Assembly: GCF_030815855.1 (NCBI RefSeq) | Contig: NZ_JAUSXG010000001.1 | Location: 3,782,001 to 3,846,000, forward strand | Direction: 5' to 3' | Source of the DNA: Variovorax paradoxus | GTDB lineage: Bacteria > Pseudomonadota > Gammaproteobacteria > Burkholderiales > Burkholderiaceae_C | DNA: 64,000 nucleotides | Shown here: in pieces, positions 18,906 to 28,895 of the stretch | How positions within the stretch are numbered: position 1 is the stretch's first letter | Layout of the letters: each line of letters starts with the position of its first letter | Program-made: the position numbers and the translations under genes | Notes under the pieces: generated by a model | The model's input: the letters and a program-made list of their open reading frames with translations, nothing else | Told to the model about the DNA's origin: nothing | Databases searched by the model: none

Positions 18906-20106
18906 CCACCATGGTGATGGGAATGCCCAGCAGCAGCCCCCACACGCCCCAGAGCCAGCCCCAGAAGATCACGCCGACGAACACCGCCACCGGGTTCATG
19001 CGGCTGGTGCGGCTGGTGAGCCACGGCAGCAGCAGGTTGCCGACCAGGGTGTGGATGAGCAGCGACGTGCCGCCCACCAGCAGCCCCATTTCAATGGTGT
19101 TGAACTGCAGAAAAGCCACCAGCCCCGCGGCGGCCATGACGATGACGGAGCCGATGTACGGAATGAGGTTGGTCACCGCCGCCACGATGCCCCACACTGC
19201 CGCGTTCTCCAGCCGGAGCGCCCAGAACGCGAGCCCCGTGGCAAGGCCGACCAGCACGCTGGTGAGGATTTGCATCAGCAGGTAGCGTTCGATGTTGCGC
19301 GTGATGTCGTCCAGCACGTGCACGGTGATCTTTTTCTTTTCGAGGCTGGGGCCGGTGATCTTGATCAGCTTGCGCCGGAACGTGTTGCCCGAGCACAGCG
19401 CAAAGAAGGTCAGGAACGTCACCAAGGTGAGCTGCCCCGCGGCGGCGAGCAGCCCCACGGTGCCGCTCCACAGGTATTCGCGCACATTGAAGGCCGGCCG
19501 TTCGATGACGACGCGCGCCACGCCCTTGCGCGCCGCGACGCGCGCCGAATTCTCCTCGGCCGCGCGTTCGAGCTGCGCGGCGGCCTGCTGCACGTTGTCG
19601 AGCGGCGTGGCGTTGGCATTCTTGTCGCTGCGGGTGGCCTGGCGCAGCTTCTGCGCCGCAACCGGCAGGGCATCGAGGAGCTCCGAAGCGCTCGTCGAGA
19701 GCGAATGGCCGGTCCACCCCAGGCCTCCGCCCACGCCCAGCAGGATCACCGCCGCGCCGATCCAGCGCGGCACCTTCCAGTGCTCGAGCCGGTCGACCAG
19801 CGGCGACAGCGCATAGCTCAGCAGCAGGCTCAGCATCAGCGGAATAAAAACCGCCGACGCCCACCGCAAGGCGAACACGCTGGCCAGCACGGCGAGCACG
19901 ACCAGCGATGCGCTGCGCACGTCCACCGGCATGTGCAGCAGCAAGCGTTCCGGTTCGGGTTCGGGCTTTTGCTGCGGCTGCGCGGCCGTGGCTTGCGGCG
20001 CGGGCTCCGGCGCAGGTTCAGGGGGCAGCTCGGGCGGAGGCTCCACGTCCGGTGCGGCTGGCGGCTCTGCCCTTGTCTCTTCGGTTGTTTTCTTGTCGTC
20101 GTTCAT
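18844..20106 (-). CDS. AI-2E family transporter (PerM/YdgG-like permease)
   Basis: A 420-residue polytopic membrane protein of the AI-2E exporter/PerM family. A cytoplasmic Pro/Glu-rich tail covers residues 1-55, followed by about eight membrane segments, with the family pattern LVTFLTFFALCSGNTFRRKL, LMQILTSVLVGL and IPYIGSVIVMAAAGLVAF. Family members export diverse small molecules or ions, so the autoinducer label is only a family name. The ATG at 20106 overlaps the stop of algR by 4 bases, so it forms the third gene of algZ-algR-AI-2E. The 3' end lies directly against the GNAT remnant. Confidence 0.85.
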   Translation of the reverse strand: MNDDKKTTEETRAEPPAAPDVEPPPELPPEPAPEPAPQATAAQPQQKPEPEPERLLLHMPVDVRSASLVVLAVLASVFALRWASAVFIPLMLSLLLSYALSPLVDRLEHWKVPRWIGAAVILLGVGGGLGWTGHSLSTSASELLDALPVAAQKLRQATRSDKNANATPLDNVQQAAAQLERAAEENSARVAARKGVARVVIERPAFNVREYLWSGTVGLLAAAGQLTLVTFLTFFALCSGNTFRRKLIKITGPSLEKKKITVHVLDDITRNIERYLLMQILTSVLVGLATGLAFWALRLENAAVWGIVAAVTNLIPYIGSVIVMAAAGLVAFLQFNTIEMGLLVGGTSLLIHTLVGNLLLPWLTSRTSRMNPVAVFVGVIFWGWLWGVWGLLLGIPITMVVKSICDRVEDLQPIGELLGE

Positions 20107-20849
20107 CGCGGCTCCTTAAGCACTTCGCGCACCGCTGCCAATTGCCGCCGCGACACCGCGACGGGTTCGGGAATCGCGTCGAGCCGCAAGGCCCAGCCTT
20201 CGGCATCTTCCCCGTCGTCGTACTTCTCGAGCGCGCGGATGGCTGCGCGCGCCACCAGCGCATTGCGGTGCACGCGCAGGAAGCGCCCTGGGTACCGCTC
20301 TTCGAACTCGTTGAGCGAGCCGTCCAGGATGTGGCTGCGCGCGGCGGTGCGCACCGTGAGGTACTTGTACTCCGACTTCAGGTAAAGCACCTCCGAAAGC
20401 GGCACCCGCTCGGCGCGGCCGCGGTCCTGGATGAGCACGCTTTCCTGCGCGGCGTCCGGCTGCAGCGCGCGCCGCTCCTTGAGAAAACGTTCGGCCTTCT
20501 GCAGCGCCTGCTGCAGGCGCTCGGCCCGCACCGGCTTGGTCAGGTAGTCGACCGCATCGAGGTCGAAGGCCGTGACCGCATGGGCCGCATGGGCCGTCAC
20601 GAACACCACGGCCGGCGGATCTGCTCTCTCGCGCAGGGTGCGCGCCACTTCGATGCCGTCGATGCCGGGCATGTGCACATCGAGCAGCACCAGGTCGAGG
20701 CCCATCGCGGCAAGGTACTCCAGCGCCTCGGCGCCCTGCGCGGCTTCGGCCACCACCTCGGCGGCGGGCGCGCTGCAGTCGCGCAGCAAGGTGCGCAGGC
20801 GGGAGCGGGCCAGGGCTTCGTCGTCGACGATCAGGGTCTTGAGGCTCAT
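20103..20849 (-). CDS. algR: LytTR response regulator, AlgR-type
   Basis: A 248-residue two-domain regulator. The receiver domain (1-120) has acidic D9-D10, phospho-acceptor D57 in LVLLDVHMPG, and K105 in YLTKPV. The C-terminal LytTR DNA-binding domain (about 140-245) shows LYLKSEYKYLTVRT, FEERYPGRFLRVHRNALV and the final strand. The overlap with algZ (ATGA) and position beside argH match the AlgZ/AlgR (FimS/AlgR) locus of pseudomonads, where the pair controls surface and exopolysaccharide functions; target genes here are unknown. Confidence 0.9.
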   Translation of the reverse strand: MSLKTLIVDDEALARSRLRTLLRDCSAPAAEVVAEAAQGAEALEYLAAMGLDLVLLDVHMPGIDGIEVARTLRERADPPAVVFVTAHAAHAVTAFDLDAVDYLTKPVRAERLQQALQKAERFLKERRALQPDAAQESVLIQDRGRAERVPLSEVLYLKSEYKYLTVRTAARSHILDGSLNEFEERYPGRFLRVHRNALVARAAIRALEKYDDGEDAEGWALRLDAIPEPVAVSRRQLAAVREVLKEPR

Positions 20850-21946
20850 GATTCAGCGGGAATGGCGATGCGCACGCGGTAGTTTTTCTGGTCCATGCCG
20901 GCGCTGAACTGCATCTGCATGTCGTGCAAGAGCCGCAGCCGGTCTCGCACGTTGGCCAGCGCAATGCCGTGGCCGCGCGGCAAGGGCTCGTCGGCCCAGC
21001 GCAGGGGCGGCAGGCTGTTGACCACCTCGATCACCACCACGTCGCCGCGGCGCTCGGTGCGGATGCGCAGCCTGGCGCCTTCAGGACTGGGCTCCACGCC
21101 GTGCTTGATGGCGTTTTCCACCAGCGGCTGCAGCAGCAACGGCGGCAGCCGCGCACTGCTGGCCGCGGCATCGAGGTCCCAGCGGATGCGCAGGCGGTCG
21201 CCGAAACGCACCTGCTCGATGGCGAGGTAGCGCTCGGCCAGCGCGATTTCGTCGGCCAGCGTGCCCGATTCGCCGGGGTCGGCGAGCGCCTGCCGAAACA
21301 GCTCGGCCAGGTCTTCGAGCATGGTTTCGGCCTTGGCTGGCTCCTCGCGCACCAGCGCAATGGCGCTGTTGAGCGTGTTGAACAGGAAGTGGGGGCGGAT
21401 GCGCGATTGCAGCTCCTCGAGCCGGGCCGTCATCGCGGCGGGCGTCTGGCCGCGCGCTCGCAGCACCATCGCGGCCATGACCATGCCCGCGACGAAGGCG
21501 CCCGCCACGGCGCTGGCGAGCCACGGCGCCGTGCCCAGGACGCCTGTCAGCCTCAAAAGGCCGCAGCCGTACAACGACGAGACGGCGCCGAGCGCGGAAC
21601 CGGCCGCGTACTGCGCCTCCCGCGGCAGCCGCCCCAGTGGCTTCTTGAGCCCGCAGGCGGCCACCAGCCAGAGCAGGGTGGCAGGCAGGGCACCGCCTGT
21701 GACGGTGGCGGTCTGCACCAGCCATTCGCCCGGGGAAGACGACACGAACAGCGTGGCGGCCGCCACCAGGGCTTCGACGAAGAGAACAGTGCGCAGAACC
21801 ACCCCGATCTGGCAGGCGTCGAACAGCCCGGAGCTGCCGCGCGCAGGCAAACGCCCTCTTTCCGGCGGCGCCGGAGGCGTGGGGGTGGAGCTGACCGATA
21901 AAATCGCCGGATTGCGCATCACAGATACATTGGGTAACCAACCCAT
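20846..21946 (-). CDS. algZ: Sensor histidine kinase, AlgZ/LytS type
   Basis: A 366-residue membrane kinase of the HPK8 (LytS/AlgZ) class. Four hydrophobic segments lie between about residues 45 and 165; the phospho-accepting H186 is in [13 protein letters not shown], the N-box is VENAIKHGV, and [13 protein letters not shown] is the G-box region. There is no separate periplasmic sensor domain. The start at 21946 is chosen for GAGG five bases upstream; an ATG at 21970 and another at 21916 are also in frame. It is divergent from argH with the 5' ends nearly touching. Confidence 0.88.
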   Translation of the reverse strand: MGWLPNVSVMRNPAILSVSSTPTPPAPPERGRLPARGSSGLFDACQIGVVLRTVLFVEALVAAATLFVSSSPGEWLVQTATVTGGALPATLLWLVAACGLKKPLGRLPREAQYAAGSALGAVSSLYGCGLLRLTGVLGTAPWLASAVAGAFVAGMVMAAMVLRARGQTPAAMTARLEELQSRIRPHFLFNTLNSAIALVREEPAKAETMLEDLAELFRQALADPGESGTLADEIALAERYLAIEQVRFGDRLRIRWDLDAAASSARLPPLLLQPLVENAIKHGVEPSPEGARLRIRTERRGDVVVIEVVNSLPPLRWADEPLPRGHGIALANVRDRLRLLHDMQMQFSAGMDQKNYRVRIAIPAES

Positions 21947-21968
21947 TATTGCCTCTAGCACGGTTCCC

Positions 21969-23366
<1,398 letters not shown>

Positions 23367-23381
23367 CCTTCAAGGCCCCAC

Positions 23382-24857
23382 TTGTTCTACGCCATTCCGC
23401 TCGAAAACAAGCCGAGCTGGCGCAATCCACCGTGGATGACGGTGCTGCTGATCCTCGTGAACATGATCGTGTTCTGGGGGCCGCAGCGCAGTGAAGAAAA
23501 GGCCGACGAACGCGCGGCCCACTACTACGCGCAAAGCGTGCTGCCCGAACTTGAGCTGCCGCCCTTCGTGGCCTGGCTCGAAGAAACGCGCTCCCCGCGC
23601 GCCAAGGCCGCCCGGCGCCTGCTGGCGCATGAGGAAACAGGGATGCTGCTCGACGGGATGCAGCGCGAAAAGGTGTTCCTGCAGAAACTGCGGGCCGACG
23701 CCGTCGTCACGCCCGCGAACCCACGGTACGGCGAATGGAAGCGCGACCGCCAGCAATACGATTCGATGCGGCCCGCACCGTTCACCGAACGCTGGGCGCA
23801 GGACTACACCAAGGACGCCGAATTCAAGCCCTGGACCTGGGTCACCGCGGCCTTCCTGCACGGCAGCACCGGCCACCTGCTGGGCAACATGCTGTTCCTC
23901 TTCCTGTTCGGGTTTTCGGTCGAGCTGGCGCTGGGCCGCGGTACCTACCTGAGCTTCTACATCCTCGGTGCGGTGGGCGCTTCGATGCTGGCCGACTGGG
24001 CCTATGCGGGCAAGGGCAGCTACGGGCTCGGCGCTTCCGGCGCCGTGTCGGCGCTGATGGGCATGTACGCCGTGATGTACCGGCTGCGGCGCATCCGGTT
24101 CTTCTACCAGCTCTTCTTCTATTTCAACTATGTCACCGCGCCGGCCTTGCTGCTGCTGCCGGCGTGGATTGCCAACGAGCTGCTCCAGCACGCGGTCGGC
24201 GGCCAGGGCATTGCCTACATGGCGCACTTGGGCGGCCTGCTGACCGGCGCGGCGCTGATGGCCTGCGCCATGGCGCTGAACCGCGTGAAGACGCCGGAGA
24301 CCGTCGCATCGGAACAAGCGCCCGACAACGCCGACTTCGAACTCCACGTGGCCGCGGCGCGCCGGCTGGGCGCCGCGATGAAGTTCGAGGCCGCCACCGC
24401 CGAATGGCGCGCCGCCGCCGCACTGCAGCCCGGCGACACCGACACGCTGCGCGCCTGGTTCAACACCGCGCGGCTGCAGCCCGCGAGCGAAGACTTCCAC
24501 CAGGCCGCGCGCCGCATCTTCCGCCTGCCCGCCACCGACCCGGACACCCTGGCCCTGCAGCACGCGAGCTACACCACCTACCTCGACCAGGCCAAGCCCG
24601 GCGCCCGCCTGAAGCCCGACGACATGGCCCGGCTTGCGCGCCGCTTCACGCGCGTGCGCCAGTTCCAGGACGCCGACAAGCTGTGCCGCGTGCTGCTGAA
24701 GACTGCGCCCGACCACCCGGAACTGGCCGACACCCTCTCGGCTTGTGCCAACGGCCTGCTGCACGCGGGTGAGCGCGACATGGCCATGGGCTGGCTGCCG
24801 CATCTGCTGCGGCTCGCGCCCAACGACATGGTGACGCGCGCCCTCGAGCGCGCCTAG
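23382..24857 (+). CDS. Rhomboid-family intramembrane serine protease with C-terminal helical-repeat domain
   Basis: A 491-residue protein. The rhomboid core (about 150-300) has H160/H165/N169 in FLHGSTGHLLGNM, catalytic S219 in GLGASGAVSALMG and H282 in YMAHLGGLLTG, so the Ser-His dyad is intact. An extra membrane segment lies at about 19-33. Residues 320-491 form an alpha-helical TPR-like region probably used for substrate or partner binding. The start is TTG at 23382, with AAGG six bases before it; the next ATG is 23436 and would delete the conserved FYAIPLENKPSWRNPPW lead. It is 15 bases after argH. Confidence 0.85.
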   Translation: MFYAIPLENKPSWRNPPWMTVLLILVNMIVFWGPQRSEEKADERAAHYYAQSVLPELELPPFVAWLEETRSPRAKAARRLLAHEETGMLLDGMQREKVFLQKLRADAVVTPANPRYGEWKRDRQQYDSMRPAPFTERWAQDYTKDAEFKPWTWVTAAFLHGSTGHLLGNMLFLFLFGFSVELALGRGTYLSFYILGAVGASMLADWAYAGKGSYGLGASGAVSALMGMYAVMYRLRRIRFFYQLFFYFNYVTAPALLLLPAWIANELLQHAVGGQGIAYMAHLGGLLTGAALMACAMALNRVKTPETVASEQAPDNADFELHVAAARRLGAAMKFEAATAEWRAAAALQPGDTDTLRAWFNTARLQPASEDFHQAARRIFRLPATDPDTLALQHASYTTYLDQAKPGARLKPDDMARLARRFTRVRQFQDADKLCRVLLKTAPDHPELADTLSACANGLLHAGERDMAMGWLPHLLRLAPNDMVTRALERA

Positions 24858-24870
24858 CTACAGGCGGAAA

Positions 24871-26172
24871 TCAGGCCGCCGGCCGCAGCAGCCAGCGCAC
24901 TTCCTGCGTCTGCTCGCTGTCCGGAAAACGCGATTCGAGCGTCTTCAAGATCGGCTGTGCCATGTCGGCGCGGCCGAGCCCCTGCACCAGCACCCTGGCG
25001 GCCAGTTCGTAGGCTTGCGGAATGGCGGCATGCCCGCGAAAGCGCCGGTCGAAGCCCGACAGCAAAGCCAGCGCGGCATGCGCATCGCCGTTGCGCCATT
25101 CGGCCTTGGCCAGCGTCATGACGGTGGGCGCATCGTCGAGCGCAAAAGCCTTGTCCTTTTCTCGGCAGGCCTTGAAGACCTTGAGCGCGTCGGAGGCCAG
25201 GTCGCGCCGCAGCAACAGCGGAATGTAGCGCCGAGCATGGTCGAGCAACGTGGCCGCCTTGTCGGGCATGAGCAGCAGCACGCGGTGGTAGCGGCGCTGT
25301 GCGGCCAGGTCGTCGGGCGCCGCCACGCGCTGTGCCTCGTAGGCCACGCCGAGCGCGCCGGCCACGTCGCCGTCGGTCACGAGCTGCGCCACTTCGGCAT
25401 CCATGCGCTGGGCGGCAATCTGCTCCGGCGTGCGGCGGTCTGCCGGCGCGCCGTCGTCCAGCCCGCCGCCGGGCAAGAGGTCGATGCCGAACGCGTCGTG
25501 GTGCTGGTACATCACGTAGCCCAGCAGGCTGGCCATGACCCAGCCGAAGTAGATGAACGCGAAATTGGCGATCGGCAGCACGATGAGGCCGTCGATCATC
25601 GGCAGCACCATGCCGATGGCAATCTGCGCGCCCGCGCTCAGCAGAAACAGGAAGAAGCACAGCAGCGCATAGGGCCAGCCGATGATGCGCATCGCATCCA
25701 TCACGTGGCCGGGGTTCATGGCCTGGAAGAAGCTGCCCGACTGCACCAGCACGATCATCGCGGCCGGAAAGGTGAACGACACCACGAACACCGCGACGGT
25801 GCCCAGCACCGGCTCGTACCAGGCCAGCCAGCCGATCAGCGCGCCCTGCACCACCGAAATGGCAAACAGCTTCCAGGGCAGGTTGACCCAATCCTCGTTG
25901 AGCTGGCGCGGAAAATCTTCCGAACGCCAGATGCCCTGCGAACCCAGCGCCGTCACCTTGAAGCCGTAGCGGCTGGCCGCCAGCACGATGCCCAGTTCGA
26001 TCACGATCAGCGACAGTCCCGGGTGCAGAAAAGGAATGGCCTCGAACAGCAGGCTGCAAAACGCGAGCGCCAGGCCGTACATCAACGGCCGCAGCTGGAA
26101 CGGAAAAGCAAAGAAGCTGTTGAGGCGGTGCCAGAACGGCGGCGGGGTCGGCAGCGAGTCGTTGACGAGCAT
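24871..26172 (-). CDS. Uncharacterised polytopic membrane protein with helical-repeat C-terminus
   Basis: I do not recognise a named family with certainty. The 433-residue protein has about six membrane segments in the first 230 residues, then a soluble helical region (about 250-430) with TPR-like repeats (DGDVAGALGVAYEAQRVAAPDDLAAQRRYHRVL and following), beginning after RTPEQIAAQRMDAEVAQLVTDG. It converges with the rhomboid gene, 13 bases away, and the two share the same plan of membrane domain plus helical repeats. The downstream neighbour on the opposite side is the small anchored protein 26188-26724, 15 bases away, so those two are probably an operon. Confidence 0.7.
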   Translation of the reverse strand: MLVNDSLPTPPPFWHRLNSFFAFPFQLRPLMYGLALAFCSLLFEAIPFLHPGLSLIVIELGIVLAASRYGFKVTALGSQGIWRSEDFPRQLNEDWVNLPWKLFAISVVQGALIGWLAWYEPVLGTVAVFVVSFTFPAAMIVLVQSGSFFQAMNPGHVMDAMRIIGWPYALLCFFLFLLSAGAQIAIGMVLPMIDGLIVLPIANFAFIYFGWVMASLLGYVMYQHHDAFGIDLLPGGGLDDGAPADRRTPEQIAAQRMDAEVAQLVTDGDVAGALGVAYEAQRVAAPDDLAAQRRYHRVLLLMPDKAATLLDHARRYIPLLLRRDLASDALKVFKACREKDKAFALDDAPTVMTLAKAEWRNGDAHAALALLSGFDRRFRGHAAIPQAYELAARVLVQGLGRADMAQPILKTLESRFPDSEQTQEVRWLLRPAA

Positions 26173-26187
26173 GATGGCGGTGCCTGC

Positions 26188-26724
26188 TTACTTGAAGAAG
26201 TCGCTCTGGCTCATGGCGCCGCGCCCGCCGAGGCGCACCACCGTGACATCGTCGGCGCGCACCAGCCGCATCTGGCCCAGTTCGCGCTCCAGCCGCTGCG
26301 TGAAATTGCTCTTGAACTGCATGGCCGCCTCGCCCATCTTCAGCACGCTCGTGCCTTCGATGGTGGCGCTCTTGCGGTCGCTGGCCACCTCGATGCTGTC
26401 GATGTGGTACTCGTACTCGATGGTGAGAATGCCGCCCATGCCCTCACCCACCACCTCGAACATCTTGAAAGACTTGCGAATGCCTTCGCAGGCCTGGTCG
26501 CGATCGCTGGTGGTCTCCTGCGTGCGGCCCATCATGATGGTCTTGCTCTGGATGACGGCCTTCTTGCTGAGCTGCTTGCACAGCTTCTCCGCGTCGCGCG
26601 AGTAGATGGCGTGCGCCTCCTTCTCGTAGTACTTGCGCACCATCGACTCGTCGAGCTTGCGCCCGCCGATGAAGAAGAACCACGCGCCCACGCAGAGCGC
26701 AACAACGATCGCTATTTGCTTCAT
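26188..26724 (-). CDS. Uncharacterised membrane-anchored protein
   Basis: A 178-residue protein with an N-terminal hydrophobic anchor or signal (residues 3-21), then a predicted alpha/beta soluble domain of NTF2-like proportions: helix YYEKEAHAIYSRDAEKLCKQL, then strands around LTIEYEYHIDSIEV and SATIEGTSVLKMG. It probably faces the periplasm. No family is recognised. It precedes the membrane-TPR gene with a 15-base gap and likely shares its promoter. Codon use is like the neighbours. Confidence 0.65.
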   Translation of the reverse strand: MKQIAIVVALCVGAWFFFIGGRKLDESMVRKYYEKEAHAIYSRDAEKLCKQLSKKAVIQSKTIMMGRTQETTSDRDQACEGIRKSFKMFEVVGEGMGGILTIEYEYHIDSIEVASDRKSATIEGTSVLKMGEAAMQFKSNFTQRLERELGQMRLVRADDVTVVRLGGRGAMSQSDFFK

Positions 26725-26728
26725 TCCC

Positions 26729-26770
26729 TGCCCCGCACGATGGTGCGCTCCGCTCCGATTTTGCGGGGCA
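26729..26770. promoter_or_regulatory. Inverted repeat with a -10-like TATACT upstream of 26724
   Basis: TGCCCCGC (26729-26736) and GCGGGGCA (26763-26770) are perfect 8-base arms 26 bases apart. On the minus strand TATACT (26775-26770), a good sigma-70 -10 hexamer, overlaps the outer arm. The structure would fall in the 5' leader of the anchored protein gene. No convincing -35 is seen. Confidence 0.35.
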
Positions 26771-26821
26771 GTATACGTTGCCGAATGTTTCCTGAGGCGG
26801 CAAACGGGGCCTAGAAGGCGC

Positions 26822-27335
26822 TCAGATGGCGCGATAGAAGATGTAGTCGGCCTGGTATTTCACGACCTGCTTCTGGCCCATGTTCGAGGCGCCGCAAGCC
26901 GCCGCCGGCGCCACGCCGCCCTGGGTCGATACGCGCTGGATGTAGCTCACGCCCTGCATCGCGCCCGTGCCCATGGCCGGGTTGGCCTTTACCAGCTGGT
27001 GCGGAAGGTTGCCGGTGCCGTTGGGCGCCACAGCCACTTGCGTGGCAGTGAGCTTGGAGCCGTCCATGCTCTCCCAGGTGGCCGGCGCGGTCCACCAGCG
27101 TGGCGTCCGGGCCGACGAAGACCCACTCGTGCTGGCCGGGCATGTTGGCCTTGGCGCGGCACTCGTAGGTGATGTCGCCCGCGCCCACCGTTTCCATGGC
27201 CACGGCGTGGCCGGCCGGCACCTTCACCGCGTCCGGCAGGCCGGCCTGGGAATACATCGGAGGCTTGGCGCCCATGCCGGAACAGGCGGTAAGGCCGGCA
27301 GCGGCGGCGAGGACGGTCAAGGTGCGGATGGTCAT
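26822..27335 (-). pseudogene. DUF3455-type secreted protein, frameshifted by an internal deletion
   Basis: Two adjacent frames together give one DUF3455 protein. The first (from ATG 27335) has a lipoprotein-like signal with GLTACSG, then YECRAKANMPGQ and FVGPDATLVD. The second frame resumes at PATWESMDGSKLTATQ and runs through GVSYIQRVSTQGGVAPAAAC to VKYQADYIFYRA, stopping at 26822. Between them about 10-12 residues expected in the family are missing, and the change of frame falls at about 27081-27094. Read without correction the first frame continues into unrelated sequence to 26811. A real deletion, or less likely an assembly error, has broken the gene. Confidence 0.75.
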
Positions 27336-27444
27336 GGTCGGTTCCTTTGTCGCATGAGCGAGAGGTGAATGAAGGGCGAGTCCGTGCCTCGGCGCCGTGC
27401 GTCCGGAACGTCTCGCATGCTTCTACGCACGCCGGCCGCGAATA

Positions 27445-27468
27445 GATTCAGGCCTGGCGGACTGAATC
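27445..27468. promoter_or_regulatory. Inverted repeat upstream of ECF sigma gene
   Basis: GATTCAG (27445-27451) and CTGAATC (27462-27468) are perfect 7-base arms with a 10-base spacer, about 57 bases before the sigma-factor ATG. The position fits an operator or promoter element for the sigma/anti-sigma operon. The rest of the 27336-27525 gap shows nothing I can assign. Confidence 0.4.
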
Positions 27469-27525
27469 CGCCCGAACGGGTCGCCCGTACCACTTGCATG
27501 CAGGCCGATGCCCCACAATCCGCGA

Positions 27526-28101
27526 ATGACAGCCCCCAGCCCCGACGCCGAACTGATCGCGCTGATCGATCGCATCGGCCGCCGCGACGAAGCCGCCCTG
27601 CGACTGCTCTACGACCGCACCGCGCCCAAGCTCATGGGCTTGGCGATGCGCGTGGTGCGGCAGCGCGAATGGGCCGAGGACGTGCTGCAGGAGTCGTTCA
27701 TGACGGTCTGGCGCGTGGCCATCGACTACCGGGGCACACTGAGTCCGCCGCTCGCGTGGCTGGGCCTGATCGTTCGCAGCCGCGCGCTCGACCTGCTGCG
27801 CCGCCGCACCGCCGACCGCGCCCAGCTCACGCAGGAATTCGACGAACTGATGGCCGAAACGCTCGAATCCGATGCACCCAACCCCGCCGACACCGCCGAT
27901 GCGAGCGAGCAGGCCTGGGCGCTGCACCAGTGCCTGAGCCAGCTCGAGGGCCGCCAGCGCGAGGTCGTGAGCCTGGCCTATCTGCGCGAGCTGAGCCACG
28001 GCGACCTGGCCGAGCAGCTCAAGCTGCCGCTGGGCACGGTCAAGACCTGGATCCGGCGCGGACTCGAAAAGCTGCGCATCTGCATGGCACGCTTTGCGTA
28101 G
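27526..28101 (+). CDS. ECF-type RNA polymerase sigma factor
   Basis: A 191-residue sigma-70 family member with only regions 2 and 4. Region 2 is around LMGLAMRVVRQREWAEDVLQ and ESFMTVWR; region 4 is LEGRQREVVSLAYLRELSHG followed by DLAEQLKLPLGTVKTWIRRG, a clear helix-turn-helix. It resembles the SigK/RpoE-like group paired with RskA anti-sigma factors. The ATG at 27526 is chosen over an ATG at 27508, which adds only six non-conserved residues. It is followed 22 bases later by the anti-sigma gene, so both are probably one transcript, and autoregulation is likely by analogy. Confidence 0.92.
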   Translation: MTAPSPDAELIALIDRIGRRDEAALRLLYDRTAPKLMGLAMRVVRQREWAEDVLQESFMTVWRVAIDYRGTLSPPLAWLGLIVRSRALDLLRRRTADRAQLTQEFDELMAETLESDAPNPADTADASEQAWALHQCLSQLEGRQREVVSLAYLRELSHGDLAEQLKLPLGTVKTWIRRGLEKLRICMARFA

Positions 28102-28123
28102 GCGACAAGAAAGCCACCGCGCC

Positions 28124-28873
28124 ATGAACCTCATCGCCCACCCCGAATTGCTCGAACTCCTGGCCGCGAGCCATGCGCTCGGCACCTTGCGCGGTGGCGC
28201 CCGACGCCGCTTCGAAACGCTGGCGCGCGAGCAGGCGCCCGTGCGCACCGCGGCGCTGGTGTGGCAGAGCCGGCTTGCGAGCATGACCGAGCTGCAGACC
28301 CCGGTCGTTCCCGACGCCGCGGTGTGGACCCGGATCCGCAACATGATCGACGCCGAGCAGGCGCAGCACGCCATCGAGCGGCAACGCCATGCGGCTCCCG
28401 TCGCCGCACCGGAACGGGGCGGCTGGCTGCGCAGCCTGGCGCTCTGGCGCGGCGCCGCGGCGGCGGGTGCGCTGGCCACCGTCATGGCGGTAGGTGTCGG
28501 GCTGAACCTGCGCGACCAGTTGCAGAACGCGCCGGCCATCCAGTACGTGGCCGTGCTGTCCGACGACAAGGCCGCCGCCTCGATGCTCGTGACCTTCGAC
28601 CCCAAGAAGCGGCAGTTGGTGCTGCAGCGCGTCGGCAGCTACAACGAAGGCGCCGACAAGTCGCTGCAGCTCTGGGCCCTGCCGCCGGGCGGCGCGCCGC
28701 GATCCCTCGGCGTGCTCGAGAATGCGCCGGCCCTCCGGCTGACTGCGTCAGAATCGGATGTTCGCGTGCCCACGCTGGCGATCAGCCTCGAGCCCAAGGG
28801 CGGCGTGCCCAGCGAGCGCGGCCCCACCGGCCCCGTGCTGTTCAAGGGCGCGCTGATTGAAAAAACCATCTGA
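28124..28873 (+). CDS. Anti-sigma factor, RskA-type
   Basis: A 249-residue membrane protein. The N-terminal cytoplasmic part (HPELLELLAASHALGTLRGG) corresponds to the anti-sigma zinc-finger-like helices, though the HxxxCxxC zinc motif is absent. One transmembrane segment lies at about 107-127, followed by the periplasmic RskA C-terminal domain with LWALPPGGAPRSLGVL. Proteins of this type hold their ECF sigma factor inactive at the membrane until regulated proteolysis. The start MNLIAHPEL at 28124 is preferred to an upstream in-frame ATG at 28094 that overlaps the sigma gene. Confidence 0.87.
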   Translation: MNLIAHPELLELLAASHALGTLRGGARRRFETLAREQAPVRTAALVWQSRLASMTELQTPVVPDAAVWTRIRNMIDAEQAQHAIERQRHAAPVAAPERGGWLRSLALWRGAAAAGALATVMAVGVGLNLRDQLQNAPAIQYVAVLSDDKAAASMLVTFDPKKRQLVLQRVGSYNEGADKSLQLWALPPGGAPRSLGVLENAPALRLTASESDVRVPTLAISLEPKGGVPSERGPTGPVLFKGALIEKTI

Positions 28874-28895
28874 CCTGCGTTCCGCCTTGCTTCCG

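Noticed and set aside
21261..21968. Long N-terminal extension of the argH frame
   Set aside because: It is antisense algZ. Argininosuccinate lyase starts normally at 21969.
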